Shown piece by piece: positions 12,021 through 25,469 of a stretch of DNA of 64,000 nucleotides (positions are counted from its first letter, which is position 1; each line of letters begins with the position of its first letter). Source of the stretch: Apteryx mantelli (taxonomy: Eukaryota; Chordata; Aves; Apterygiformes; Apterygidae); NCBI RefSeq assembly GCF_036417845.1, contig NC_089980.1, positions 118,135,169 to 118,199,168 on the forward strand, in the 5' to 3' direction. The translations under genes were made by a program, and so were the position numbers. The notes below the pieces were generated by a model. It searched no databases. It was given only the letters and a program-made list of their open reading frames with translations, and was not told the DNA's origin.

Positions 12021-15000
12021 AGTTTACAACAGTTCATCCAAGCTGCCTTTAGCTCCCTCAAAGAGAACAGAACCATCCCAACTCTCTGAAATCACCAGAG
12101 AAACATATGAACTTCTAATGAGTCGCATGTCTTTGGCACTTATCATGTCTTTTTCTCCTGAACTAGATGCCAAACTTGTAGATGCGTGAAGCGGAATGAA
12201 ACCTTAGTATACTGATGTCAAAATAGCATGTAAATCCCTTTCAGTCAGGTTACTTTCTCCACAGTGGAGGTGTGTGTATACCACACATATAAGCATTACA
12301 TCCAAAAATTACTTCTCAGGGAGTTACTTATTTTAGAAGATTTAGCATTTCACTCTGCATACTGATAAAGAACAAAGGAAAAATTTTGTTAAAGACGACT
12401 CCTATTGTGAAACAATTAATTCTCTAAAAATAGAAATACTGAGCACCCCAGACCACCTAGTGGTACGTAATCCCCAGTAAATGAGCTTAAAGAACAATAT
12501 TTTGGTTAAATTTTAAAAAAATGACTGCATCCATGGGTTCTAGAATTCTTCCGACTAATAAAAAATACAATACAACCATTAGTGTAGTCAAAAATATCAA
12601 GTGAAACATTTACATCGCGGCTATATTCATCTTTGAATATTGAATAGGCTTTGAACCTTCAAGCATTTTACACTGATGCTGAAATTTACATCTCTTAGTA
12701 GTTCCAGTGGAACATAAAATTAGAAGGTGTCATGAAATTACATAGCTTTACATCCTGTATATCAGGGACTATAAAACTTCACCCTGTTTATTCTGTTTCA
12801 GGTGTAATAATACACATTTGTACTAAGTAGCACTTCTATTTTACTACTCAGTGGTTCCATTCTGATACTTAAAACTAACTCTGTGACAAATTTTTCCTTG
12901 GACAAGGACCAATAAGAGATGAGAAAAATCTGGGCACAGAGAAGGTAGAGAACAACTAACCATTTTGAAAAGAACTGGGAGCTACTGCATGTGTATTTCT
13001 TACAAGCCTATCAAGTTTGCTGTCTTTTTCAGGCTCTCCATTCCTTTAAATACAATTTCTTTAAATGAAACTGACTATGTGATTTTACTGACTATATCAA
13101 CTACAGCAAAAGGAAACTAAATTCAATGACTGGTGGGTCTGCTGCAGTCCTAAGAATACTCACAAGCAGCAGTCACATGTAAAAATAAACAGACAAAACA
13201 GTAATGTACTCTCTGAAATGTGCATTTTTTTCATTGCATTTAAGAGTTCTTGAATTCCAAATATTTGAACAAATTATCTCAAAAAATATTGTCATTTCCT
13301 AGTCATGCTTAAAGTAACACCAAAAGATTTAATTTACAATCCCAACATTCTTAATCTCTTCACACTCCTCTGTCTGCTGCTTGTGTGTTCCATTAGCTCT
13401 TTTCCCCAAAGGTCACCTACGCACCTGTTTACTTTCATGGGATCACAAATATAGTCTGGTCACTGAGCAGCAGGAACTATATCTCATCTTTCCTATTTCA
13501 TTCTGTTTTCCTCTTCTTGGCATATTCTCTGGGGATTTCTTGCTTCCTCTTGCTGCATCACTGCTATAAAACAAAAAAATGCAGATTCTTCACAGTGCTA
13601 ATCTCACTTTCCTCATTCTTTTTTCCTATCTTCAACCTTGTAGTATTCTGAACATTATTGTAGCATCCCCTGTTCTGACTGTGAGCCAGGGTGACAAAAA
13701 GCAATAATCTCTTGCATGGCACCTATCCCTGTGTGAGTAAAGGCATCACTTTGTTGAGATACTGAGATTAAAATGAATTCACATTGATAATGTATTATGA
13801 TTACTCTTGTTGGGTTATTTTGATGATTTGTTTATTGCTTCCGCTTGTCTGTTTTCTTTATGTGCAATGATTGTTTTTACATGAAACTGTTTCTTTACGT
13901 GAAACTCATTGAAATATTAGACTTTGTCCTTTTTTAAAACTGATACTGTATTTAAATCACTTCCTTAAATTACTTTTTATATTAATTTCATAACATTCTC
14001 CTTATCTATTGATATATTCTGTTATAATGGGTTTGGGAGTTTAGCAAGAACTTCTAATCACAGTGTTTTACAACTTTTGTTACGTTTCTGATGTATTTTA
14101 TTTATGGAGGAGCTGATGCCTCCAATATTAAGAGGGTTTCATCTTTGCCTGAACCTCTCTAGAGCTATTTTCATTGACAGTTTCCTCTTAAAACCACCCC
14201 TCAGTATATCAGCACAGATGCCTCAAAAGGTTGGTGCTTATGAGCTTCTCAGTTCAATAACTGATTAATATAAAAGTGTATATGTGTGCTAATACAGACC
14301 AAACAATACTACAAAAATGCAAAAACCTTGGATTAATTTGCTCTCGAGCAGGAAAAAGAACAGCAAAGAGCCCCAGATCTTTTACCAACTGGCTAGTGGT
14401 CATCATCGTTTGTTACAGATCTGGATTATACCTCAGAAATATTATGGCTGTTTTTTTTTTTTTTGCTTGTTTGTTTGTTTGTTTTTCCACTCTGGGTGTA
14501 TAAAGTTGTCATAAACCTGGTTTAGTTGCCACCAGAGGATTCTAGCTATGTTGAGGGACTGACCCGTAATATCTTCGATACAAGATCTTTGCGACTTCTA
14601 CAGGTCATGTGGGCAAGAAAAAGTGAGATAGGGATAGTATCCCATTACCTTTGGGTAATGTCATACCTCTAATGACATCTGGATTTCTGACTGTGATTTT
14701 TTAGAAAATATATGAAATTTGTTAATAGTTTTCTAGTCAAATCATCACTTTAGTGTGTGTTAGAAGACTTGGATACACTTCAAACTCTTTTATCCCTTCT
14801 GTATAACCTTAGGGTAATTGCCAGGTCTCTAATTTCCAAAACTGTGTAAGCCTTATAATGTTAACGGACTTTTATCCTAGTAAATTAAAAGCCTTTTGCA
14901 AGTTCTGTCTGCCAGCACTTTTCCTCCCAAGTCTGTCTGCCTTTTCTTTAGGTTTAAAGAGAGGCATTTTCCCATACGATATGTAGTAAACATGTATATA

Positions 15001-18000
15001 GAAATCTGGACCTTCTATACACCAGCATAATACAAATAATATAGAACAACATCAAAATATAGAGGCTGGTCTAAGTTACAATTTGGAAAGTCTCTGTACT
15101 TAGAGTTGAATAAAAACTTCATCATTATAGGATGCGGTAAATATCAGCAGATTATTCAAAATTGACATGCAGAATTTTTGGGTGAGTATTCAGCTCAAAA
15201 ATTTTCAATCACTTCCACATTAAAGGTCTTCCATTTTTCTAGTACATTTCATGTCTAAAAATGTTCTCATTCATTCTAAACCACATTCATTTTAAACACT
15301 TCCCTGTAAGAACAGTAAGAACACATTTAAAATATTTCTAACAAGTCACACATTCAAACAGTTACTTGAATTTTTTGTATGGTTTTGCTTGAAATGATTT
15401 CAACCCTTTTATGACACGTTGCACATTAAAAATTAATTCCAACCAAGATATGTCAAAGAATGAAAAGTTTTGAAATAGAATTCTTGACAGATAAAACTAT
15501 TGAGAGGAAACCCTCACTAATGAAAAACTCTCATGAGTTATTATTTTCTGCACATTATTTTCTGTCCCTACCTTTGTATGTAATGCCACTACACTGTATT
15601 TTAAGTATGGACTCAGGAGCACACTTGGCATCACAGTATACATGTAGTTTTGAAGGAAGCCCATGCTTAGGCAGAGACTTCAGGTGAATTTCTTAAAATA
15701 AGAGAGGAGGAATATGTGGACCCAATCTAGTCATCCAAAGGTGTCCAGCATTGCCCTCTGCGGGGATACCTGCAGATGGCCGGCACGCTGGGAGGCCTCT
15801 TCTAGAGGCCCCAGGCTCCCTGTGCCATAAGCACAGAAAATATTTCCACTGAGCAGAGGGCCAAGACAACTGTTCTCCTCTGCAGACCACCCAAATTATG
15901 CAGGAGGGAAATATAGCTGAACAAGGGCTGTGCAAATTTTGATGTTCCCTGGAAAGAAGAAAAAAAGGAGCTTTTGACTCAGTTGCTGCAGACCTCAGTC
16001 TGCATTGCAGTAGATGGATTTTCTCTGATAAATGCTGCCAACATCAGGACTCCTGCTGAAACTTTTCCTCAGATCTGGGCACCTGCAGAATACATTTCAT
16101 TATGCGGCATTTGAGATTACCTTCATATATTGCAAACTTATTGTATATGCCCGGTATGTGATGCGTGAACTCTCACAACTTGGTCAACTCAAAACAAATG
16201 TTTACTAGGACAGTCAGAGGCACTTTTCCACAGCAAGAGCTCTTTCCATGCCAAGTTTCAGCATTTGATGCCTGCAGCAGTGGGAGTGGTGCTGTTAAAA
16301 AAAATTGTGACTTTTTTTTTTTACTGTGAGGGAAACATGTTTCACTCTTCTTTTTTACAGTGTTCCAAAATTGTTTGAAGAGAAAGAACAAACCTGTGGG
16401 AAGAGATTAGGTCTAGAAAACTGTTCCTCAAAGACTGAAGTTAAGGCAAGTGATGGGCAAGTGAAAGATGTGCTTGAGATTATATTGAAGCCTTGATTAT
16501 AGAAGTTACTATTGCTTCATCAATTAAAAATTGATCTTCTGCAGACCTTTCTGAAAGATATTGCAAATTCTGAAAATGTAAGAAAATCCCCTGATTTTAC
16601 TTTTTTGTTTAACTTTCAATTTAAAATAATTTTATTTAAATATTTTGATCTTGATTGACTCTCAGCATATCTCTGTACTTTGAGGGATCTAAATATAAAG
16701 GGGCTGGATTTTTCAGTTTAATTTAGGCTTCCCTGGGGAATCTGTGCATAGAAGGTTAGATATTACAGCTGCTGTTTACTTGAGCCTCTGTGTACCAATG
16801 GGGAAAAATAAATTTCTTGCAAATCTTTTCACAAAAAAAAGTTTGCTACACTAGAGAGCAGGTAGAAGGTAGAGAAAAAGAGAAATGATTTTTAATTAGA
16901 GTGACTGGTTCTACAAGATTTTAACTAATTCTAAATCTACTAAATGAGGCAGATTTAAAATGACTGCGAGTCTGCAGATAGAGGCCTAAAATTCTTGTCA
17001 TTGACTGATACTGCATTCATCTTTAAGCATCTCTGCTTGTTATAAAACTGAGAAAGATGTTATTATGCTGCCAAATGATAAAGCATTCTCAGTAGCAGCA
17101 GAAGCAGAGGCAACTTGGCATGTAAAAAGGAAAGAAACACAGTGTTTTCCTCTTCCCATCTCCCCTACAAACAGCATGACGATGTCTTTTAAAAGGCGTT
17201 CTGTGGAGCAAAAGGCTGCAAGGCACGGGGATTGCACACACATTCTGTGCCTCTTTTTGAGTGCCAGTTTCACACGCTGCTAAAATTATAGTTATGATTC
17301 TACCTGCTAAAGACAATGTGCCATGCATTCCCAGGGGATGGAGAAGAAAAAGTCCTTGGAGGTGCTAGAATTCTATTCGCCATCAAGCCAGGCAATGGAA
17401 GCTAGCTTGAACAGTGTCTCTATCCAAAATACCTACCTAACTAGCATAAGTAACTTGCTTAAGGTGATTATTCAGCTATGCTAGTTAATATGATAAAAAA
17501 ATCTTGCTTTTCTTTGAAACTCTTGGGTTTAAGTGACCCTGAAATATAAGCGGGGTAAAACCTCATAAACCAGTCTTACATACTGCATTTGTTGAAAGTA
17601 GGAGGAAAGCTGCTGCTACATGAGACAATGGAGAAATGAACTTGACTATGCTAGATTTCTTTACATTAAAGGAAAAGGCAGCCTGGGCTGGTATTTATTC
17701 AGAATTCTCAGGAAAGAGAATGTCCTGATTTTGTGTCTTGAACTTCCTTTAAGGATACACTGAGTCCCATTGTTACGCTATAAAGAACAAACTTTTGAGA
17801 CCAAAGATTTATTCCGTATTTAATAGTTCTCTGTATTTTAAAACTAAACAAATGCTTTTTGAGTATATCAAATCATTTGGCATAGGCTGACATCAACTCT
17901 TTTGGAAAAAATGTTTACCTAATAGATTAATTATGAAACCACTGATTATTCTACATTTCTGTAAGGCAAACTGTTGCTTTCCAGAAAAACTTCAGAATTC

Positions 18001-21000
18001 TGACCTAGTGAGGCATTTCTGTCAGGCACTAAAAATTAACATATGAATCTACTGAACCGCTAGTAAACTTTGACGTTTTAATTCTTTTTGCTATGAAATG
18101 GGATGATCTTTTATTCCAGTAGTAATCTTTGATGTTGGCAGTTACACAAATAAATTAAGAAAATCCCAGTGACAGGAAAAAGTGTTGATGAATTACTGCA
18201 TTAGATGAATAAATTCTTAAAAGTGCAGATGACTGACTCACTACAAATAAATGTGTGGTTCATGTAAATTCTGCTAAATCAACCTGGACAGATAGTTGCC
18301 TAATCTGTACCCTATGTGTACTGCAGAGACATGGAGAAGTAGTTATAGAGACAGTTGTCTCGGAGGTGACTTATCACTTGTTCAAAGTAATTATGTCTGT
18401 CTCATTCATTGTGGTATCATATAAGCTTGTTTAAACTTGTATATAACCAAACACAAGATGCAAGTACTAAAGAACAGAGTAGCAAGATTTTTCAAAGGCT
18501 TTTTCTATTACATGGTTAATAGTCACTACACAATAAATTCTATTAGCCTCAGACATTTTCATTAAACTGCCCAATATTTATAACCCTTGGGTAACAGAAT
18601 CAGTCCAACTCACTCTTCCTATGAAACGCAAGCTGGTTTGCAAGACTGGAGATGCCTATGGTCAAATACCCTAATTCTGAGAGGACAGAAGGCTGGACCT
18701 CTCCACTCTGCCATTCTCTCCCTATCCAAGACCAGAGCTGTTTATTCCGCAAACCTGAGTTTCCAGTTTGTAATTCAGATTCATCCAAGTCTAGAGTTTT
18801 ACTAATGTATTCCATATTTATCAAGGGTCTTTGCACTGGGATTATATTCAACATGACCTGTTAGTTCACACTGCTGTGCTGTTCACCATGTGGACTTGTT
18901 TTTGTGGATCTTCCTTCCATCTTAGAGAAAAGCAAACTGCAAGGTCTTTTGATTCTTTCTCAGAAGACAGATGGAATAAAAGAGACATATCTACATTAGA
19001 GATTTTGTTTGGATTGACTTTTGAAGTGAATCTTCTGACTGATCCCACTTACCATGCTTTGGTTTACCCTGGGAAGTGGTGTCAGAATACTTAAACTGCT
19101 TTTGGATGAACATCCTTTTGGTTGTAACAAAATTGAAAGATCCACTCCAACTGCTGAAAAGCATTCAGTTCATGAGACCAGATAAGAATTAGTTTCCTTG
19201 AAACATGTATTATGTAGACATCAGCTCCTCATACTTGTTCTTCATTTCTGCATCATATTATTGCACCATACTAATTACATTAACACTAGTGTAGACCTAG
19301 CTATATAGTAAATTCAAGGAGTGAGGGAACATTAGGGGATATTTTTGTTTGTTTGCTTGCTTGCTTACAGCATTTCAGATATGTTTCCTGGGATGCAAAA
19401 GTCCTCTCCTGCTTTAATACTAAAATAATTTGTTTCAAGTTGCAATTTATGTTGGCTTTACCAGCAATGCTGGCTTCAGGAGTTCTCTATCCTATCCTAC
19501 CACCTAGCAGCTTCGTCTCCTTTAATAGGCAATTTTTAACATTGATTCATTCATGGATGTGGTTTACAGCAATACAAACAAAATTGGTTTGGCACAAGGA
19601 TGGAGCTGAAAATTTCTTAAAGTGCTATCACCAGATCACTCCCACTGTGGCATATGGTTTCATATAAAAAGGACATTAAAACTGAAAAGGCTTCCTCACT
19701 TTGCAAAACCTTTCCTTCCAAAATAGGTACATATACATGATACATGTCCAGTGTAAATAGGTTGATCCTTCACTTCCAAATGATTCATATGACTTTACCC
19801 AATAATTCATCATACTTAACATTATTTTGTCATTCCTAAATTTTAAATAGCCTGAGCTAATGTCTTTTCTCTTTACATAGCCTACCATAGATTTTCTCTT
19901 TTTCTCCCACAAATGTAAATGGCAAGCACTATCTGCCTCACAGCAGATTAATTTTTTCATTAGTTACTGTAATAAGTGTCTTGACCTAATTCTATTGACT
20001 ATGTCCCAAAGTTAGTTTTATTCCTCAAAATTCTTGGTTTATTTATCACAATAACACTCCTTCAATGAAAAGAAGTATAATTAACATCATTTTATAGAGG
20101 GAAAATGGGAAAATAGAGAAAATAAGTAATTTGTTGACAAGATACTTAAGAAGTCAATGGCACTTCTCTTTTTTAAATGAGAGGATTTCACCACCATCCT
20201 TTTTTTTAGCTTTCCCTGCACTGCAAAGTTATTTTCTTAGCCTCCTTGAAATTTCAGAATCCTGTTTAAATATATCATCATAGATTTAGCCAGAAACTTT
20301 GTTGGGACTGTGTGCACCCTTTTTTTAATACAAACCTCTTTTATTTTCTTTTCCACATATTGAGTTTTCTTTTTTTTTCCCTAGAAGGATTCTGCTGTGA
20401 ACTGACCACTGTCTATGAGTGACAAGTGACAGACACTGCAGTCTTATACTTGACAGATAAAAATTTCAGTTCCAAATGAAATGTGATTTTCTACCTGAAT
20501 TGGAGACTCTTTTCTTGTTCATCTTGGTAGAGGCATAGAACAGAACTTCATTTTGCCTGTTTTCACTTAAAGAACATCCTTGCTCTATACAGTCTGAGTC
20601 TCTGGGTATATTTTCTTGAACTATTTAGCATACCAGATTGTTTTTAGAGTTCTAGAATTAATTGAAAATAATACTATGAAATTTCATTCTTAATTGAAGT
20701 TCTTCTATTTTGACACTGTTTTTCTCTGGGACAATAAATAGCAATATTTTCAGGGTTCCAGAACACACCCATGCATTTGAAAAACACTTTCCTTTCTATA
20801 TCCATTACAATGATAATGCAAGTAAACATACCACTGCATTTATTTTTAATTTTTGCAATAGAAGACTAAAACAGTTTGTTAATTTATGGAACCTAAAATA
20901 GAATACTTGCCTTTCAAAAGAAAAGTAAGAAAAAAATAAACAGAATGAAGAATCATAGGAGCAGGTAGACAAAGGAAAAATAAAAGTGCTGTCAACAGTA

Positions 21001-22980
21001 ATGAAGCAATATTTTCTGTTTAATATATAAGCAGCCATCTGTATGATCCCTTTCCACTCTTCAGTAGATACATTCTAAGGCAAAAAGAACTGTATTTATA
21101 TTAATTATTTCTTGCTCAAATGATGCTCTTACACAAAGCATTGATGATGACTTCTGTAATATACCCTTGGTGAGTTCGGAATTTTTCAGTTCTCTAACTG
21201 TCTCTATATCTTATATGGCCAACCCATATATATTAAATTGGATTGAATTTCAGACTCATTTACCTCCACAAATCCCAACTGGCTTCCAAAATAGAAGACT
21301 TCCATTTGGTAAGAAGCCTCAAAAGTAGATGATCATTGCACTTAGAAGAATTTGGTGTCATGACGGATCAATTAAAATATATGTAAAATATCAAATAATA
21401 ATTATACTCAGGTTATTTCAGCTAAGTTAATTGTCCCTTTCTTAATAAAATTTACAGATGAGTCTATGGAAAAGATATCACTGACTTGATCAGCATTTTT
21501 AGATGAAATATGACACAGACAGCTGGATCTTGCTCTCACTGAAGTTTACCACAAACTCCCTTGGACATATATATTAATAAGAATTCAGAGTAAACAGCTC
21601 ACCTCTGACAGAAAGAGTAGCAATTGAATCAGTGGCTAGTTTTATCTATTGTCTTTCAGTACATTAAAAATTGCTAAGGAAAGCTGCAGAAACAGAATGG
21701 AACAAATCTTTTATTGAATTTGCCAGTTTGGGAAAGGAAATCATAGAAAGTTGGGGAGAAAAAGCAAGTAACAAGATTATTGACAAGATTTTTTATATTA
21801 ATTGAATTTAGAACTTCTGCTGTGATGCCAGATCCACTGAAAACTGTATCTAAGCCCTGCCTCTACCATTTAGATCCCACTTGGGACCTAAAATGCCCAC
21901 ATGCTTTTACATCCTTCATACAGGATATGTGTGTAATGCTAGCATATTGGATATAGGTCCTTTACTTGAAACGGTAAAAGGCTGAGAAGAACATCTCATA
22001 TAAAATATTGTGGATTTGAGAGGGTCCTTTCTTCTCCCTGATTTGTTGTAAGAGTTATTTCTGCTTTATACAGTTCTGTTTGAACAACTGTCTCCACTTC
22101 AATAAGACCATTTGGCATAACGTTGGGTCATATGCTACTTCTAATGCAACTAAAACACGACCATCTTGCTGGCATGCAAAATTATTTTGGTAGATCCACA
22201 CATACGTTCCCAAATAATATCAGTGGAAGACATTTTAGTTTCTTCAAGCAGTGGCCAGTGAGGCATAGTTTCACTAGACTAGATTAAGAGGAAAACTGCT
22301 AACTTCATGGAGTATATATTTGGATAACAAGAACATATCACAACTGGGTTACTACCCATATTGGCTGCTAGTACAGTGCCAAACTTCTCGTATCATTAAG
22401 GGAGTCTCTGTCCTTAGGGAGTAGGGAAAAAATGAACTTGATAATGTGTTCCTCTGCAGGTGCAGCTGTATAGTACAGAGTTCCTGATTTTCCCCACACA
22501 AAGTCTTTGAATATTTTATCATCATTTGGATTAACATGGTTCTTAGATTCTAGGGGAACTAAGATGGGCTCCCCTCACAATAATATTTTTACTCTGACTT
22601 TTCATTTGCTACAAGGCTCCACTGTGTACTGTCATGGGGATATTCACTGACGAGAGGCATATGGAGGTGTGGATTCTCAGCAAATACATGTGCTGTAGGG
22701 AGGATCCAGAGGAGAGGCCAGGTCGGAGCCATCACCACCCTGCTCCCGAGGAAGGCACTCTCGCCAGCCCTTGGCCAGCTTCTGATGGAGTTTTGCAACG
22801 AGTCCTGGTCACCAGGGTTTGGTCCCCACTGAACAACAGACGACTTCTTGGTCATTTCTTTCAAAATGGTGTATGGGGAAAGACGGGTGAGCATTAAGAG
22901 AGCAAAGCAGGCAAGCTTCTCATTTTACTGCTGAGTAATTTAATAAAGGAGGGTTATGAGGGGAGATCTGACTGTTTTTT
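12021..22980. other. Long AT-rich non-coding stretch
   Basis: About 11 kb without a supported gene. It contains a poly-T followed by (GTTT)n at about 14451-14485, a (GCTT)n run near 19352-19368, poly-T or poly-A runs near 16313 and 20371, and a 7-bp GGCCTCT/AGAGGCC hairpin at 15794-15810 in a GC-richer patch (about 15720-15900). Open frames are 60-105 codons long with no recognisable domain. Confidence 0.55.
14451..14485. repeat. Poly-T plus (GTTT)n simple repeat
   Basis: A run of T is followed by repeated GTTT units. It is a simple repeat only. Confidence 0.85.
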
Positions 22981-23099
22981 CTTAACTCCCTTGTAAGTAT
23001 GCCAACTTTTTTTTCTTTACCTTACTTTAGAGAAAAGCCTCTTCTCAAAAAAAAAAAAGAAAAAAAAAAGTCCCCCAAAATCAGGACTCAACAGAGATG

Positions 23100-23150
23100 T
23101 GAGTGTGTGTGTGTGTGTGCATGCGTGTGCGTGTGTGTGAGGGAGAGAGG

Positions 23151-23181
<31 letters not shown>
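23100..23181. repeat. Compound (GT)n - (GA)n microsatellite
   Basis: A (GT)n tract with GC interruptions (gtgtgtgtgtgtgcatgcgt and on) runs directly into a purine-only (GA)n tract. The first half is a Z-DNA-prone alternating tract and the second is a homopurine tract. The SLSLSL and RERERE open frames over it are translation artefacts. Confidence 0.95.
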
Positions 23182-23184
23182 TGA

Positions 23185-25318
23185 ATCTCCTAGAAGTTTC
23201 CTCATATACTTCAGAAATGCTGATCCAGCAAGATTCCCTCTTCCTTAGATTGGTAAGGGTGGTTATTCCCTTAAGCTTTATTAGCTCCTTGGTACACACA
23301 GATCCATTAGCAGGTTTATCCTCTCTACTGAGCTATATATATATGGGTTTTTTTTAATCCTTTGAGCTTTTTGCCCTCTCTATAAACTCAAACCTCCTCT
23401 CCTCCAGTGAGGAAGAGGACTCTGTTCCTTGCCAAGGACATTTAAAGGGAATTCTTCTGATTATCTCTCCTCACCAGTGAAACAGAGCCTCCCCAAAGCT
23501 CTCTTTCTGCTTTCTTTCTCTCAAATTTTCAGCAAATCCTTAAAGGTTTGCCTATGTTGCTTTCATACTCCATCAGTTTGTTGCATTAAACCACATGCAA
23601 TTTATGTTGGCTCGACAGTATGCTCGTTATATGCAGAGCCATGAATTTATTAGTAGTCTAATTAGTGTCTTGGCAGTCTAATACAACAAAGACATATTAT
23701 TAATCCAGTTATAATGATACTAACACATGTAGTCCAAATTATCCAATTATTGCTAATCCCCATTAATTTTATACTTTAAATTGTTATATACTGTCTTTCT
23801 ACAATCTAACCTTTTCTTGTGGTGTTATAGTAGTATCTTGTAGTAGTGTCATGTAGTTACCCTTCCCATGACCTTCTGGATCCTAAAATCGAAACTGCCA
23901 GCCTTACTTTGGAAGAGGAAGGTTTGTAGTGAGTAGCCAGTGCCCCGAGTCCTCTGCTGGGACAGAAGTTTGATGTTGCTTTTGTCTCTGGTCTTGGGTC
24001 TGCTTAGGGTTATTTTTATACACTCCCAAACAGTCTGTCTGACCATTCTGTCTTTTCTTATTGCCCTTGAGGTTAGTTACACAATGACCACTTAATTTTT
24101 TCAGACTGTTACCGTACTTGGCTAAACCATACAATTGCAGAGTCGGTGTTAAGCAAAGATAATTTGAGCAATAGTCCCTTGACTCTTAGGCAGTTTTGCT
24201 GTTACAGCTAAACAAGTTCATGACAACCCAAGGCAATTCCAGAGAAGTCCTGCAGTTAAAGTTGTTCAGTACAAAACCTGTGGCCAGCTGCGTGCAGTAC
24301 AAAGGTGTATACAAAATACTGGCTGCCTTTGTTTAGATTCACTAAATCTTTGCATATAATTCTTGTGTAAAGGCAGGATATAAATGTACCAAATATTTTG
24401 TTTGTCCATTCTATTAACATGACTGAGTAATGGAAAAATAAAATAAAACTACAAATAACTTGGTAAAGATGGCTAAATTTCTTTGGGAAAAAAATGGGTA
24501 TGAAAATTTAGTATAGCTCTTATTATTTTTTCCCTATATCAGAATACAAATATTTTTTCAAACTTCAGACCTTAAAAGCTAAAGAAAAACTAGTTTAAAA
24601 AAAGTAATATTTTGTGGTGCCAGAGCACATAGCAAATTTTTGTACTTTTATAGAAAGATGAGTAGAAAAAGGCTATTATCACTGCAATGAACATTCTCTT
24701 TTATTTCCTATTCTATTTTACATGGGAACTATTAAATATAAACTCTCCTGGCATTTTTCAAGCAATAAAACCAGTAGTAAAATTCTTCCTTTCTGCAAAT
24801 TGTCCACTTCTACTTTTTTAACCAAGCATGTCTGTTTCAAATGAAGCTGCAGCCACTTCTCTTCCAAAGTGAGCTGACAACTGGTTCAAAAAGGCATAGC
24901 GTAGTAATGCAGCCACTCGAACAATTCAAGAAATGCATTTAACTCATAATTCTGCTTATGAGTTGTTCACAAGCAAGTCAACAAATCCATAAAAATCATG
25001 GCCTTTAGTACAGAAATTATTCAACATACAAGGCTACGGAATTTTTTGGCAGAGGTATGCAGTGAATTATATACCCAGAACTTTCTATCTATCTGATTTA
25101 TTTATTAGTCAGTCAATCCACATAGCATTGCCTCTGTTTGTTGATTAAAACTTACCAGCACCTTTACTTACAATCAAATTCCCTTTTTCTGAAACAAATT
25201 TTCTTTCTTAATTAAATGCATCTTGGTTACTAATGGACATTCAGATGATCAGATTTTGGTCAAATACTTTTGAAACATAAACAATGGATATAAACACACA
25301 AATGATGTAGTATGACAA
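23185..25318. other. AT-rich non-coding sequence, no gene seen
   Basis: Short open frames only, and no repeat family recognised. Confidence 0.55.
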
Positions 25319-25462
25319 ATGGCTCACAGTGAGCCTTATACAGCGGCTAACAAATGTGAGAGCAGGAGCCGGAGAGAAAGGAGCATCACACGCTATCACA
25401 GTGACATAGGTGCTTCCCAAGAAGGAGGGATTTCCGGCTCCCGGTTCCTCCTCTCAGAACTG
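25319..25462 (+). other. Candidate first coding exon or open segment, unidentified
   Basis: An ATG at 25319 opens a 149-codon frame whose first 48 codons end exactly at GAACTG|GTAATT, a plausible donor. The first 48 codons are richer in CpG and in charged or serine residues (MAHSEPYTAANKC at the start, then an SRSRRERS basic-serine stretch) than the region after the GT, which becomes ordinary AT-rich sequence. There is no acceptor-like tract upstream, so if real it would be a first exon. I do not recognise the protein. No CpG island or TATA box is evident just upstream, which weakens the case. Confidence 0.2.
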
Positions 25463-25469
25463 GTAATTA

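Noticed and set aside
23017-23299. Ser-Leu and Arg-Glu repeat frames
   Set aside because: They are produced by the (GT)n(GA)n microsatellite.
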